A DNA stretch of 64,000 nucleotides from Candidatus Faecalibacterium gallistercoris (GCA_019116585.1 DXBJ01000021.1:16781-80780), one strand, 5' to 3'. Counted from the first letter of the stretch, positions 9,014-17,107 are shown. The notes: generated from the letters alone by a model not told the origin. Translations and numbers: made by a program.

Positions 9014-9349
9014 TTAGGGGGAACCCATTTCTGCCCGCATACGCGGGACAGAAATCCACTTGGTTGCGGTGCCCTGTTTTTGCTGCGCGTGCAAAAGCCC
9101 GCTTGCAAAAAGCAGACCGCTGCCCCTGCTCCGCTTCGGCTGTTTCGTCCGCTGGACGCGCCTCAGCTTCGCAGTCCCTAATATCCCCCTTTTAGACAAA
9201 ATTTGGCGCCGAACCGCGCACTCGCCGCAAGGCGGCTCGCACACTCTCAGCGCCAAATTTCCCTGTATGTGTCCCGTCCATCCGCACATGTCGGCTGGAC
9301 GGGACTTTTTTGACAGTCGGAGCGTGGCGCTTTTGCGGCACGCTTTTTT
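9014..9349. repeat. Structured repeat family 1, copy A (interrupted by a family 2 element)
   Basis: This convergent gap holds, in order: outer arm TTAGGGGGAA (9014-9023) with inner hairpin ATTTCTG/CAGAAAT (CCCGC-GCGGG inside); an insertion of about 119 bases at 9056-9174; the rest of the outer arm (TCCCTAA, 9175-9181); a stem of 14 positions AAATTTGGCGCCGA/TCAGCGCCAAATTT (9199-9212 with 9247-9260, one mismatch); a terminator-like hairpin GTCCCGTCCA/TGGACGGGAC (9271-9304) with a T-run; and a last hairpin AGCGTGGCGC/GCGGCACGCT (9321-9342) with six Ts. No coding sequence is present. The last hairpin probably terminates one of the converging transcripts. Confidence 0.85.
9056..9174. repeat. Structured repeat family 2, copy 1 (nested in family 1 copy A)
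   Basis: About 119 bases sit inside hairpin iii of family 1 copy A. They share long identical blocks with 55042-55156: GGTTGCGGTGCCCTGT, CTGCGCG, GCTTG, AGCAGACCGC and CGTCC..GGACGCG. The middle arms differ but still pair (TTTTTGC with GCAAAAA here, TATTTTC with GAAAATA in the other copy). Confidence 0.75.
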
Positions 9350-9350
9350 G

Positions 9351-9914
9351 TCAGGGCAGGCCGGCTGCGGCGGCCGCCAGCTTGCACACGCCGGCCAGCA
9401 CCATCACCAGGATGGGGTCCAGCTTGCACTTGAGCAGCAGGAACAGGCTCAGCGCAAAGATCAGCACCATCACCCAGTTGGTGGCGGCCAGGGCGATCAC
9501 CGCGTCCCCCCAGAAGGCGGTGACCAGGATGGAAAGCCCCGCCGAGGCAATCAGCGCCACCACCGCCGGCCGCAGGGAGCCCAGTACGCCCTGTAATAAG
9601 GCCATGGTGCGGTACTTCAGGTAGAGCTTGGCGATGAGGGTGACGATGATGCAGGAGGGCAGGATGCAGCCCAGGGTGGCCACCGCCGCCCCCGGCACCC
9701 CCGCGATCTTGATGCCCACGAAGGTGGCCGAGTTGATGGCGATGGGGCCCGGGGTCATCTGGGAGATGGTGATGAGGTCGGTGAACTCGGGCATGGACAG
9801 CCAGCCGTGCCGCTCCACGATCTGCCCCTGGATGAGGGGGATGGCCGCATACCCGCCCCCGAAACTGAACAGCCCGATCTGCAAAAAGCTCCAAAACAGC
9901 TGCAGGTAGATCAT
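9351..9914 (-). CDS. chrA: Chromate transporter family protein, second half-size subunit
   Basis: A 187-residue membrane protein of the CHR family, corresponding to one half of a full-length ChrA. It has the family signature SFGGGYAAIPLIQ near the N-terminus, the TPGPIAINSATFVG motif, and about five to six hydrophobic segments. Its ATG overlaps the stop of the preceding half-size gene (ATGA), so the two are translationally coupled and probably form a heterodimeric transporter. Family members export chromate or related oxyanions; in gut Clostridia the true substrate is uncertain. The gene ends against repeat copy A. Confidence 0.88.
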   Translation of the reverse strand: MIYLQLFWSFLQIGLFSFGGGYAAIPLIQGQIVERHGWLSMPEFTDLITISQMTPGPIAINSATFVGIKIAGVPGAAVATLGCILPSCIIVTLIAKLYLKYRTMALLQGVLGSLRPAVVALIASAGLSILVTAFWGDAVIALAATNWVMVLIFALSLFLLLKCKLDPILVMVLAGVCKLAAAAAGLP

Positions 9915-10495
9915 TCCGCGCCCTCCTTTTTGTGCCGCAGGGCCAGCAGGGTGCGCACGGCGCCCACCCCGGCGGCCGCCAGGATCACCACCACCACGTT
10001 GACCCCGAACAGGCAGGTGGCCGCAAAGGCCGCCGCCAGGATGAGCATCGAGGCCGCGCTGCGGGAGCGGGCCACGTCCGCCCCCATCTGCCACACCACC
10101 GAGGCGATCACCGCGCCCACCCCGGCCTGCATCCCGGTCAGCATCTGGCTGACCAGGAAGTTGTCCCGGAAGGCTTCGTAAAACACCGAGATGGCCGAGA
10201 TGATGACGAAGGGCGGGATGATGGTGGCCACGATGGCCACCGCCGCCCCCGGCATCCCCGCCAGCTTGTAGCCCACCACGATGGCGCCGTTCACCGCGAT
10301 GGCCCCCGGCGCGGACTGGGCGATGGCCACCAGGTCCAGCATCTCGTCCTCCTCGATCCAGTGGTATTCGTCCACGAACTTTTTCTTGAGCAGGGTGACG
10401 ATCACGTACCCGCCCCCAAAGGTAAAGGCGCTGAGGTACAGGGTGGAAAAGAACAGCCGGCGCAGCACCTGCCGTTTGTTGTTTGTCTCGTTCAT
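9911..10495 (-). CDS. chrA: Chromate transporter family protein, first half-size subunit
   Basis: A 194-residue partner of the gene at 9351. It has the CHR signature TFGGGYVIVTLLKKKF, then QSAPGAIAVNGAIVVGYK and several membrane segments. The ATG at 10495 was chosen because a GGAGGG RBS stands just upstream; a longer frame to 10537 lacks one. It is the first gene of a two-gene operon with a 4-base overlap. Split (short-chain) CHR pairs are common in Firmicutes. The ion transported is inferred from family name only. Confidence 0.88.
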   Translation of the reverse strand: MNETNNKRQVLRRLFFSTLYLSAFTFGGGYVIVTLLKKKFVDEYHWIEEDEMLDLVAIAQSAPGAIAVNGAIVVGYKLAGMPGAAVAIVATIIPPFVIISAISVFYEAFRDNFLVSQMLTGMQAGVGAVIASVVWQMGADVARSRSAASMLILAAAFAATCLFGVNVVVVILAAAGVGAVRTLLALRHKKEGAE

Positions 10496-10658
10496 AAGCG
10501 CAGCCCTCCTGTTGATTTGGCAGAGCAAGCATAGCACGGCCGGGGCGCTGTGTCAAATGCAGGCCGGGGCTTTGTGTCAGGCAAAGGGCGGCCGCCGGGA
10601 AGATTTTACACCGATCTGTTCCAGTTTGTGGCACAGGCAACGCAAAAAACGCGATTTG

Positions 10659-10690
10659 TTGACACACCCTCAACATTCGGGTGCTATACT
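10659..10690 (+). promoter_or_regulatory. Probable promoter of the sulfotransferase gene
   Basis: TTGACA at 10659-10664 and an extended -10 (TGCTATACT, hexamer 10685-10690). The 20-base spacer is longer than ideal, so the extended -10 may matter most. The leader to the ATG is about 90 bases. The remaining gap (10496-10658) shows no gene. Confidence 0.5.
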
Positions 10691-10782
10691 TAGTTTGGTC
10701 TGAGCCTGGCTCCGGCCGGGAAGCGTTTGGCCATAAAAGGCCCATCCTTGTATGAGAAACCGTTCAGAAAGGATTGCCACCC

Positions 10783-12570
10783 ATGAAAACGAAACCGAAA
10801 CAAAAAAAGCGCCTCTGGCTGCCCTTTGCCATTGCGGCGGGGGTGATCGTCCTGCTGCTGGTGCTGGCCCCCATCGTGGTGCCGGCGGTGGGCAAATGGT
10901 TCACGTCGCAGGAGACCGCCGTCCGCGACGGCTGGGCCGTGGACGTGGGCGACCTGATCGGCGTGGACGAGACCCAGCAGATCGAGATCCGCCACGCGCC
11001 GGTGGAGTCCAGCATCACCGTCCTGCAGCTGGTGCCCACCGACATCGAGGACGAAGGGTTTACATACTACGACACCGCCGTGCAGCAGCGGATCCGCGCC
11101 ATGCTGGACCGGGGGCAGCAGATCTCCGGCCGGCAGGTGCAGTGGACCGCCGAGACCCCCCTGGCCATGCTGGACCCCTTCGGCACCGGGGCCAACGGCC
11201 TGTACCTCTATTTTGAGACGGATTTCCCCACCCAGGTGGAGTACACCATCCGGGTGGACGACGAGCGCATCCCCGACTACACCGCCACCGCCGCCGACAG
11301 CTCCGGCAAGGCGTATTCCACCACCCACGAGTTCCAGCTGATCGGCCTGGTGCCCGGCGAGGTGAACGAAGTCACCATGACCCTGCGGGGCAGCTGGGGC
11401 AACGTGCGCCAGACCGTCCGCTTCACCATCGAGATGCCCGAGACCCACTCCGGCTACGACACCGTGCTGGAAGTGACCGACGGCCCCAGCACCGAGCCCC
11501 TGGACGACGGGCTGTTCACCATGATGCGGACCAACGGGTACCTTGGCTACGGCTTTTTGTACGACAACAGCGGCGTCATGCGCTATGAGATGGTGCTGGA
11601 AGGCTTTGGCATGGACCGCATCCTGTTCTACGGGGACGAGATGGTCACCTGCGTGTCCTCCAACAAGCTGGCCCGGATCAACGGCCTGGGCGAGGTGGAG
11701 CAGGTCTACCCCCTGGGGGACTACGAGCTGCACCACGACATCAACTACGGCCGGGACGGCACGGTGGTGGCCCTGGCCGAAAAGGCCGGCGACACCAACG
11801 TCGAGGACCTGGTGCTGGAGATCGACCTTGCCACCGGCGAGGTGACCGAGCTGTTGGACTTCAAGGACCTGATGGCGGGCTACTACGCCCAGACCCGGCC
11901 CATCCGCGCCACCGACCCCTTCTTCTGGCAGGTGGACGAGCAGGACTGGATCCACCTGAACACCATCCAGTACCTGCCCGAAACCGACAGCCTGGTGGTC
12001 TCCTCCCGGGAGACGTCCACCGCCATCAAGGTGGAGGACGTCCACGGCGCGGCCAGCGTCGGCTGGCTGTGCGGCGACCCCGCCTTCTGGCAGGGCACCG
12101 GCTATGAGGACTACTGCCTGACCCCGGTGAACGATTTTACCTGGCAGTACGGCCAGCACAGCGTGGCCTGGGCCCCCGGCGACGAGGAGGGCGTGGGCTA
12201 TCTGCGGATGTTCAACAACAACTACTGGGCCCTGTCCTCCCGGGACGGCTACGACCCCGACCTGCCCGACGGGGTGGGCACCGACCTGTACGGCGGCGAA
12301 GGGGACTACAGCTATACCTACGTCTACCGCATCGATGAGAACGCCGGCACCGTCGAGCTGGTGGAGTCCTTCCCGGTGCCGTATTCCAGCATCGTGTCCA
12401 ACTCCACCCTGAACGAGGACACCGGCCACTGGGCGGTGAACAGCGGCATCGCCATGGTCTTTGGGGAATACGACGCCGGCGGCGCCCTCATCCGGCAGTA
12501 TGCCTACGAGTGCACCATGCAGGGCTACCGCACCTTCAAGTACGACTACAAGGGATTCTGGTTCCAGTAA
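10783..12570 (+). CDS. Membrane-anchored aryl-sulfate sulfotransferase
   Basis: A 595-residue enzyme that transfers sulfate between phenolic compounds (aryl sulfate + phenol) without PAPS. A single N-terminal membrane segment (residues 13-35) anchors it outside the cell. An N-terminal beta domain is followed by the six-bladed propeller of the AssT family. The residues that line the AssT active site are present in the right order: His in ELHHDIN (about 318), His in DWIHLN (about 391), Arg in SSRETS (about 409), and the catalytic His in GQHSVAW (about 459). I chose ATG 10783, with AGAAAGGA 9 bases upstream, over a TTG at 10774 that touches the RBS. It stands alone. Confidence 0.88.
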   Translation: MKTKPKQKKRLWLPFAIAAGVIVLLLVLAPIVVPAVGKWFTSQETAVRDGWAVDVGDLIGVDETQQIEIRHAPVESSITVLQLVPTDIEDEGFTYYDTAVQQRIRAMLDRGQQISGRQVQWTAETPLAMLDPFGTGANGLYLYFETDFPTQVEYTIRVDDERIPDYTATAADSSGKAYSTTHEFQLIGLVPGEVNEVTMTLRGSWGNVRQTVRFTIEMPETHSGYDTVLEVTDGPSTEPLDDGLFTMMRTNGYLGYGFLYDNSGVMRYEMVLEGFGMDRILFYGDEMVTCVSSNKLARINGLGEVEQVYPLGDYELHHDINYGRDGTVVALAEKAGDTNVEDLVLEIDLATGEVTELLDFKDLMAGYYAQTRPIRATDPFFWQVDEQDWIHLNTIQYLPETDSLVVSSRETSTAIKVEDVHGAASVGWLCGDPAFWQGTGYEDYCLTPVNDFTWQYGQHSVAWAPGDEEGVGYLRMFNNNYWALSSRDGYDPDLPDGVGTDLYGGEGDYSYTYVYRIDENAGTVELVESFPVPYSSIVSNSTLNEDTGHWAVNSGIAMVFGEYDAGGALIRQYAYECTMQGYRTFKYDYKGFWFQ

Positions 12571-12575
12571 AAGCT

Positions 12576-12790
12576 CCAGGGGGAACCCATTTCTGCCCGC
12601 ATACGCGGGACAGAAATTCCTTCCCCCTGGTATCCCCCTGGGGACAAAATTGAGCGCTGAACCGCGCACTCGGCCTTGCGGCCTCGCACACTCTCAGCGC
12701 TCAATTTCCCTGTATGTGTCCCGTCCATCCGCACATGTCGGCTGGACGGGACTTTTTTTGACAAGCTGCGGCACGCCCAAAGACCGTGGC
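12576..12790. repeat. Structured repeat family 1, copy B
   Basis: An uninterrupted copy in the convergent gap before the NifX-like gene. Outer arms are CCAGGGGGAA (12576-12585) and TTCCCCCTGG (12621-12630). The inner hairpin is ATTTCTG/CAGAAAT with CCCGC/GCGGG. The second stem is 14 perfect pairs, AAATTGAGCGCTGA (12647-12660) with TCAGCGCTCAATTT (12694-12707). The terminator-like hairpin GTCCCGTCCA/TGGACGGGAC with seven Ts ends near 12760. A half copy of the extra hairpin (TGCGGCACGC) follows it. Confidence 0.85.
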
Positions 12791-12801
12791 AGAGAGGGCG
12801 G

Positions 12802-13200
12802 TCAGCAGCCGCCGTTGCCGGCGCAGCCGTGGCTGCCGCAGTGGTGGCCGCCGTCGTGATGCTCGCCGTGGTGGTCGCAGTGGACGTCGGGCTGGTAGTC
12901 CAGGCGGCCCGCCAGCAGGGCGTCCACCGCCGCGTCGGCCGGGCCGGAGGCCCCGCCGTACAGCCGGATGCCCGCGGAGGCCAGGGCGGCCTGGGCGCCG
13001 CCGCCGATGCCGCCGCAGATCAAAACATCGGCCCCCAGCTGCTGCAGGACGCCGGCCAGGGCGCCGTGGCCCTGGCCGCCGGTGCCCACCACCTGGCTGC
13101 GGAGGACCTGCCCGTTTTCCACATCGTAGACTTTGAACTGTTCGGTACGGCCGAAATGCTGGAAGATCTCGCCGTTTGCGTAGGTGACTGCAATTCTCAT
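12802..13200 (-). CDS. NifX/NifB-like dinitrogenase iron-molybdenum cofactor-type protein
   Basis: A 132-residue protein of the NifB/NifX/DUF134-associated fold, which binds Fe-S or Fe-Mo type clusters. The N-terminus MRIAVTYANGEIFQHFGRTEQF is the family signature, with ADVLICGGIGGGAQAAL in the middle. The last 25 residues are extremely rich in His, Cys and Gly, forming an added metal-binding tail. There is no nitrogenase here; in Clostridia these proteins occur alone or near Fe-S scaffold genes, and the cluster is unknown. ATG at 13200 has AGGAAG upstream. It stands alone, convergent with the sulfotransferase gene. Confidence 0.85.
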   Translation of the reverse strand: MRIAVTYANGEIFQHFGRTEQFKVYDVENGQVLRSQVVGTGGQGHGALAGVLQQLGADVLICGGIGGGAQAALASAGIRLYGGASGPADAAVDALLAGRLDYQPDVHCDHHGEHHDGGHHCGSHGCAGNGGC

Positions 13201-13359
13201 GGGATAGCTTCCTTTCTGTGGGGCCCCGGGGAGGGGGCCGGATCTCTCCTGCCTATTGTAGCACGTTGCGGCCCGGAATGCCAGAGCCGCGGCCGGAAAA
13301 GGGCAAAACGGCCCGGCTGCCCTGTAGAGTTGCACAAAGAGACCGGGGCAATTCTCTAT

Positions 13360-13388
13360 TTGACGGGACTTTGCCGCTGTGTTACAAT
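13360..13388 (+). promoter_or_regulatory. Promoter of the LacI-family gene
   Basis: -35 TTGACG (13360-13365), 17-base spacer, -10 TACAAT (13383-13388); ATG about 67 bases further on. A minus-strand TACAAT near 13259 may serve the NifX-like gene. Confidence 0.65.
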
Positions 13389-13454
13389 AGAAACAGTTTG
13401 AAAAATGGCATTTTTTATGCAGTTTCACTCAAAAATGTCAGGAGGTATAAGGAA

Positions 13455-14441
13455 ATGGCCGATCGGCGGTCTACGATTGAAGATGTGGCGAAACGGGCGG
13501 GCGTGTCCAAAAGCACCGTTTCCCGCTACCTGAACGGCAAACCGGTCCGGAGTGGCAACTACGAGCGCATCCGGGAGGCGGTGGGCTACTATCATTTCAA
13601 GGCAAACCCCTTTGCGCGGCTCAGCGCCAAGCGGTCGAAGTTGATCGGCATCGTGCTGCCCGACTTCGACGCCAACACCATGCCCCATGTGCTGACCGCG
13701 CTGGACAGGTACCTGCGGGCCAAGGAGTACCGGCCCCTTTTCATCAACACCGGCGGGGACCTCGACTTTGAGATCCAAAGCATGGAGGACCTGGACCGGA
13801 TGCGGGTGGACGGCATCGTGGTGGTGGCCAACCGGCTGACCCAGGCCCACTACGGCCAGATGGAGCGGATGGAGACCCCGGTGGTGTTTTTCGGGCAGGA
13901 GTTTGAGGGCGGCTACTCGGTGGTGAACGACGACCTTGCCGCCGGCGAGGGCCTGGCCCGGTGGGTGGTGGACCACGGCTACCGGAAGGCCGGCTGCCTG
14001 TGGGTGCCGGAGGACGACATCGCCGTGGGCAGGCGCCGGAAAGAAGGGGTGCTCAAGGGCCTGGCGGTGGGCGGCATGAAGGACGTGCCCGTCTGGGAGA
14101 CGGGCGACAGCCTCTGGGACGCCTGCCAGCGGGCCAAGGCCATCCTGTCCGGCTCCAACCCGCCCGACGCCCTGCTGTGCGCCACCGACCGCATCGCCTA
14201 CGGCGTGTACAAGGCGGCCCGGGAGCTGGGCCTGCGCATCCCCCAGGACATCGGGGTGACGGGCTTTGGGGGCTATGAGACCAGCGTGCTGCTGGACCCG
14301 CCTCTGACCACCGTCTCGTTCGATGTGGAGACGGCGGCGGCCATCTGCGCCGACACCATCCTGGCCCTCCACGATGCGGAGGCCCGGCCCGCCCCGGTGC
14401 AGGTGGTGGGGTTCAAGTATCTGTTTGGCGGCAGTGTGTAA
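13455..14441 (+). CDS. LacI-family transcriptional regulator
   Basis: A 328-residue repressor. The N-terminal helix-turn-helix is textbook LacI (TIEDVAKRAGVSKSTVSRYL, then the hinge LSAKRSKLIGIVLP). The rest is a sugar-binding PBP-like domain, with DALLCATDRIAYGVYKAA and the closing TTVSFD. I chose ATG 13455, 9 bases after AGGAGG, because the frame upstream lacks coding character. It precedes an aldose-epimerase-like gene by 22 bases, so the two probably form a sugar-responsive, autoregulated operon. The effector is not predictable from the sequence. Confidence 0.9.
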   Translation: MADRRSTIEDVAKRAGVSKSTVSRYLNGKPVRSGNYERIREAVGYYHFKANPFARLSAKRSKLIGIVLPDFDANTMPHVLTALDRYLRAKEYRPLFINTGGDLDFEIQSMEDLDRMRVDGIVVVANRLTQAHYGQMERMETPVVFFGQEFEGGYSVVNDDLAAGEGLARWVVDHGYRKAGCLWVPEDDIAVGRRRKEGVLKGLAVGGMKDVPVWETGDSLWDACQRAKAILSGSNPPDALLCATDRIAYGVYKAARELGLRIPQDIGVTGFGGYETSVLLDPPLTTVSFDVETAAAICADTILALHDAEARPAPVQVVGFKYLFGGSV

Positions 14442-14463
14442 GATAAGAAAGGAGTTTTGGCCT

Positions 14464-15351
14464 ATGCAGGCGACCATCCACAACGAATTTTTGACTTTGA
14501 CGGCAGATACCCACGGCGCGGAGGCGGTCAGCGTCCGCAACGCCGCCGGGCAGGAAATGCTCTGGCAGGCGGACACGTCGGTGTGGGGGCGGCACGCGCC
14601 CATCCTGTTCCCCTGGACGGGCAAGCTGGCGGGGGGCATCCTGACCCACGGAGGCAAGAGCTACAAGGGGGGCCAGCACGGCTTTGCCCGCGACCTGGAG
14701 CACACCCTGCTGGAGGCCGGCCCCGACGCCATCCGGATGGAGCTGCGCTCCAGCGAGGAGATCAAGGCGGCCCGCTTCCCCTACGATTTTGTCCTGACCA
14801 GCACCTTCCGGCTGGAGGGCAAGACGGTCTGCCACACCCTCACGGTGGAAAACCCTGCCTCCGCCGCCGAGCCCCTGCCCTTTGGCATCGGGTATCACCC
14901 GGCCTTCAACGTGCCCTTTGACGACGCGCACACCCTGGCGGACTACGAGTTCCGGTTCGACCGGCCCGAAAGCCCGGTCATCCTGGACGCACGGCCCAAC
15001 GGCCTGCTGAGCGGCAAGTGCTACTACCAGTGGAAGAACGCCGCCGCCATCCCCCTGGAGGAGGGGATGTTCGACAACGACAGCTTCTGCATGGCGGGGC
15101 TGCGCAGCAAGACCCTGGGCCTGTACGAGAAGGACACCGGCCGCAGCATCGTCTGCGACATCGAGGACTATCCCTACACCCTGATCTGGAGCGCCGCGTC
15201 CAGGCCCATGCGGTTTGTCTGCATCGAGCCCTGGCACAGCCTGCCCGCCGCCGAGGCGGACGGCCCCTCCTGGCGCAAGCGCGCGGCGGCGGCCATCCTG
15301 GCCCCGGGCGAGAGCTGGCAGACCACCCTGCGCACCACCTTTGACCGTTGA
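14464..15351 (+). CDS. Aldose 1-epimerase (GalM-like) family protein
   Basis: A 295-residue protein of the galactose-mutarotase-like fold. It interconverts alpha and beta anomers of aldoses or of hexose-6-phosphates. Typical features are WGRHAPILFPWTGKL near residue 41, GGQHGFARD with the catalytic His, GIGYHPAFNVP with the second His, and the late IEPWHS motif. This subgroup (DUF4432/YeaD-like) in Firmicutes often accompanies sugar regulators. It is cotranscribed with the LacI gene upstream, and its stop overlaps the candidate TTG start of the DUF3810 gene downstream. Confidence 0.88.
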   Translation: MQATIHNEFLTLTADTHGAEAVSVRNAAGQEMLWQADTSVWGRHAPILFPWTGKLAGGILTHGGKSYKGGQHGFARDLEHTLLEAGPDAIRMELRSSEEIKAARFPYDFVLTSTFRLEGKTVCHTLTVENPASAAEPLPFGIGYHPAFNVPFDDAHTLADYEFRFDRPESPVILDARPNGLLSGKCYYQWKNAAAIPLEEGMFDNDSFCMAGLRSKTLGLYEKDTGRSIVCDIEDYPYTLIWSAASRPMRFVCIEPWHSLPAAEADGPSWRKRAAAAILAPGESWQTTLRTTFDR

Positions 15352-16442
15352 GCGGGGTGAAGGCATTCCTGACGGCCCACCGGGCGGCCCTGGCAGGGCT
15401 GGCGGGGGCGCTGGCAGCGCTGGCCCTGTTCTGGCTGGCACGGTCCCACCGGGCCGCCATGGACTGGTGGGTGGAGGCCGTCTCGATGCCCCTCAAACGG
15501 GGGCTGGGCGCCCTGTGCGACCCGCTGCCCTTCAGCGTCTGCGAGGCGGGGGCCACCCTGCTGATCCTGGGGGCGCTGGGGCTGCTGGGCCGGGCCGTCT
15601 GGCGGGCGGCCCACGGCCAGCCTGCCGCCCTGGGGGCCTTTGGGCTGCACCTGGCGGTGCTGCTGCTGTGGGGCTACTGGGGGGTCTGCGCCTTGTGGGG
15701 CACCCAGTATTACGCCGCCGGCTTTGCCGAAAAGGCGGGGCTGGAGGCGGCCCCGGTCAGCGCGGCCCAGCTGGAAGCGGTGACCCGCTACTTTGGCCGG
15801 CAGGTGACGGCCTGGGCGGACGCCGTCCCACGGGACGGGGAGGGCCGCTTTGCCGTCAGCCGTGAGGACATCATGGGGGACACGGCGGGCCTCTACGACG
15901 GCCTGACCGGGCGCTGGGCCTTTCTGGAAGGGCCCGACCGCCGGGCCAAGCCCGCGCTCTATTCCAAACTGATGAGCGCCTGGGGCTTCACCGGGTACCT
16001 GTGCCCCCTCACCGGGGAGAGCACCCTCAACGTGGACTGCCCCGAAGTGTTCCTGCCGGTGACCATCGCCCACGAGTACGCCCATCAGCGGGGCGTCGCC
16101 GCCGAGCAGGAGGCCAACTTTGTGGGCATCCTGGCGTCGATCGCCAGCGGCCGCCCCGCCTACGTCTACTCGGGGTGGCTGTACGGGTACCAGCACCTGT
16201 CCAACGCTCTCTACCGGGCCGACCCGGAGGCTGCGTCGGCCTGCATGGCGGAGCTGCCCGCCGCCGCCCGCGCCGACTTCGTCTACAACAACGCCTATTG
16301 GGCGTCCTGGGAGGGCCCCATCCGCGAGGTGGGGGAGACGGTCTACGACAATTTCCTGCGCAGCTACGGCCAGGAGCTGGGGATGCAGAGCTACGGCGCC
16401 TGCGTCGACCTGCTGGTGGCGGAATTTCTGCCCCTGACCTGA
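15348..16442 (+). CDS. DUF3810-family membrane protein with HExxH motif
   Basis: A 364-residue integral membrane protein of the DUF3810 family. Two or three hydrophobic segments occupy the first 120 residues. The outer or inner soluble part carries a zinc-protease-like motif in IAHEYAHQRG (H-E-x-x-H) followed by EQEANF, suggesting a metallopeptidase, although activity in this family is not established to my knowledge. The frame begins with TTG at 15348, overlapping the upstream stop; a GTG at 15357 is an alternative. It is the last gene of the lacI-epimerase operon, and a strong terminator lies 8 bases after the stop. Confidence 0.82.
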   Translation: MSGVKAFLTAHRAALAGLAGALAALALFWLARSHRAAMDWWVEAVSMPLKRGLGALCDPLPFSVCEAGATLLILGALGLLGRAVWRAAHGQPAALGAFGLHLAVLLLWGYWGVCALWGTQYYAAGFAEKAGLEAAPVSAAQLEAVTRYFGRQVTAWADAVPRDGEGRFAVSREDIMGDTAGLYDGLTGRWAFLEGPDRRAKPALYSKLMSAWGFTGYLCPLTGESTLNVDCPEVFLPVTIAHEYAHQRGVAAEQEANFVGILASIASGRPAYVYSGWLYGYQHLSNALYRADPEAASACMAELPAAARADFVYNNAYWASWEGPIREVGETVYDNFLRSYGQELGMQSYGACVDLLVAEFLPLT

Positions 16443-16449
16443 AAACAAC

Positions 16450-16487
16450 GACCCCCGCCCCCTGCGCAAGGCAGAGGGTGGGGGTTA
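16450..16487 (+). terminator. Terminator after the DUF3810 gene
   Basis: GC-rich stem ACCCCCGCCC..GCAGAGGGTGGGGGTT at 16451-16486. It matches the terminator at 17111-17146 at about 33 of 36 positions; the two copies bracket the toxin-antitoxin module. Confidence 0.8.
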
Positions 16488-16512
16488 TTATAGGATATAA
16501 GTGCCTACTATA

Positions 16513-16542
16513 TTTACAAAAGGCGCCTGTTGGGTGTATAAT
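16513..16542 (+). promoter_or_regulatory. Promoter and probable operator of the RelB/YafQ module
   Basis: -35 TTTACA (16513-16518), 18-base spacer, -10 TATAAT (16537-16542). The spacer contains the perfect palindrome AGGCGCCT (16521-16528), a plausible binding site for the ribbon-helix-helix antitoxin. RBS AAGGAGGCG precedes the ATG at 16566. Confidence 0.65.
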
Positions 16543-16565
16543 AGAAAAGAAAGGAGGCGCAAGCC

Positions 16566-16838
16566 ATGACACCGGTAAGCACCAATATCAAAATCGACCC
16601 GGAGCTCAAAGAGCAGGCCCAGGACCTGTTTGAAAGTCTGGGTATGAACCTGACCACGGCTGTGAATATCTTTCTGCGGCAGTCGGTGCGGGAACAGGCC
16701 ATCCCCTTCCGCATCGGGGAGCCTGCGCCCAATGCAGAAACATGGCAGGCCATTCGGGATGCCCGCAACGGCGTTGGGCTGAGCCGCGGCTTCACCTCGG
16801 TGAAGGAGCTGATGGAGGACCTGGATGCTGACGATTAA
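16566..16838 (+). CDS. dinJ: RelB/DinJ-family antitoxin
   Basis: A 90-residue antitoxin. The N-terminal ribbon-helix-helix (STNIKIDPELKEQAQDLFES, then GMNLTTAVNIFLRQSV) is diagnostic of RelB/DinJ, and the acidic C-terminal tail (KELMEDLDADD) would wrap the toxin. It would neutralise a YafQ-type mRNA-cleaving toxin and repress its own promoter. It overlaps the toxin frame by 14 bases. The antitoxin is intact although the toxin is frameshifted, so it may persist as a plain DNA-binding protein or as an anti-addiction factor. Confidence 0.9.
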   Translation: MTPVSTNIKIDPELKEQAQDLFESLGMNLTTAVNIFLRQSVREQAIPFRIGEPAPNAETWQAIRDARNGVGLSRGFTSVKELMEDLDADD

Positions 16839-17096
16839 ATACCAGACCGCCTTCAAGCGGGACTACAAACGGATCAAGAAGCGCGGCTATGACCTCCGCT
16901 TGCTGGAAGATGTGATCGCCCTGCTGGCACAGGAGCAGGAGCTCCCCCTGCCTACCGGGATCATGCCCTGACCGGCGATTACAGCGGCTGCCGCGAGTGC
17001 CACATCGCACCGGATTGGTTGCTGGTCTATGAAGTGCTGCAAGACGAGCTGCTTTTGTATCTGACCCGAACGGGTACGCACAGCGACCTGTTTTGA
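16825..17096 (+). pseudogene. yafQ: Frameshifted YafQ-type mRNA interferase toxin
   Basis: The reading frame starts well (MLTIKYQTAFKRDYKRIKKR) but stops at 16969-16971, after 48 residues. In the next frame, from about 16953, the rest of a normal YafQ follows: YRDHALTGDYSGCRECHIAP, then DWLLVYEVLQ and RTGTHSDLF, ending at 17096. The break lies at CTGCCTACCGGGAT, where one base (or one plus a multiple of three) is missing. The catalytic histidines of the C-terminal part are therefore not translated with the N-terminus. Either the toxin is dead or the base is a sequencing error; the ORFs on both sides are otherwise clean. Confidence 0.8.
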
Positions 17097-17107
17097 CAGC
17101 CTGCCAT

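Noticed and set aside
9060..9596. Possible protein in the gap after the PstS-like gene
   Set aside because: The frame reads through two structured repeats and into chrA antisense; no RBS and no homology-like pattern.
12786..13136. Arg/Pro-rich frame over the NifX-like gene
   Set aside because: Low-complexity translation in the wrong frame; the minus-strand protein has a family signature and RBS.
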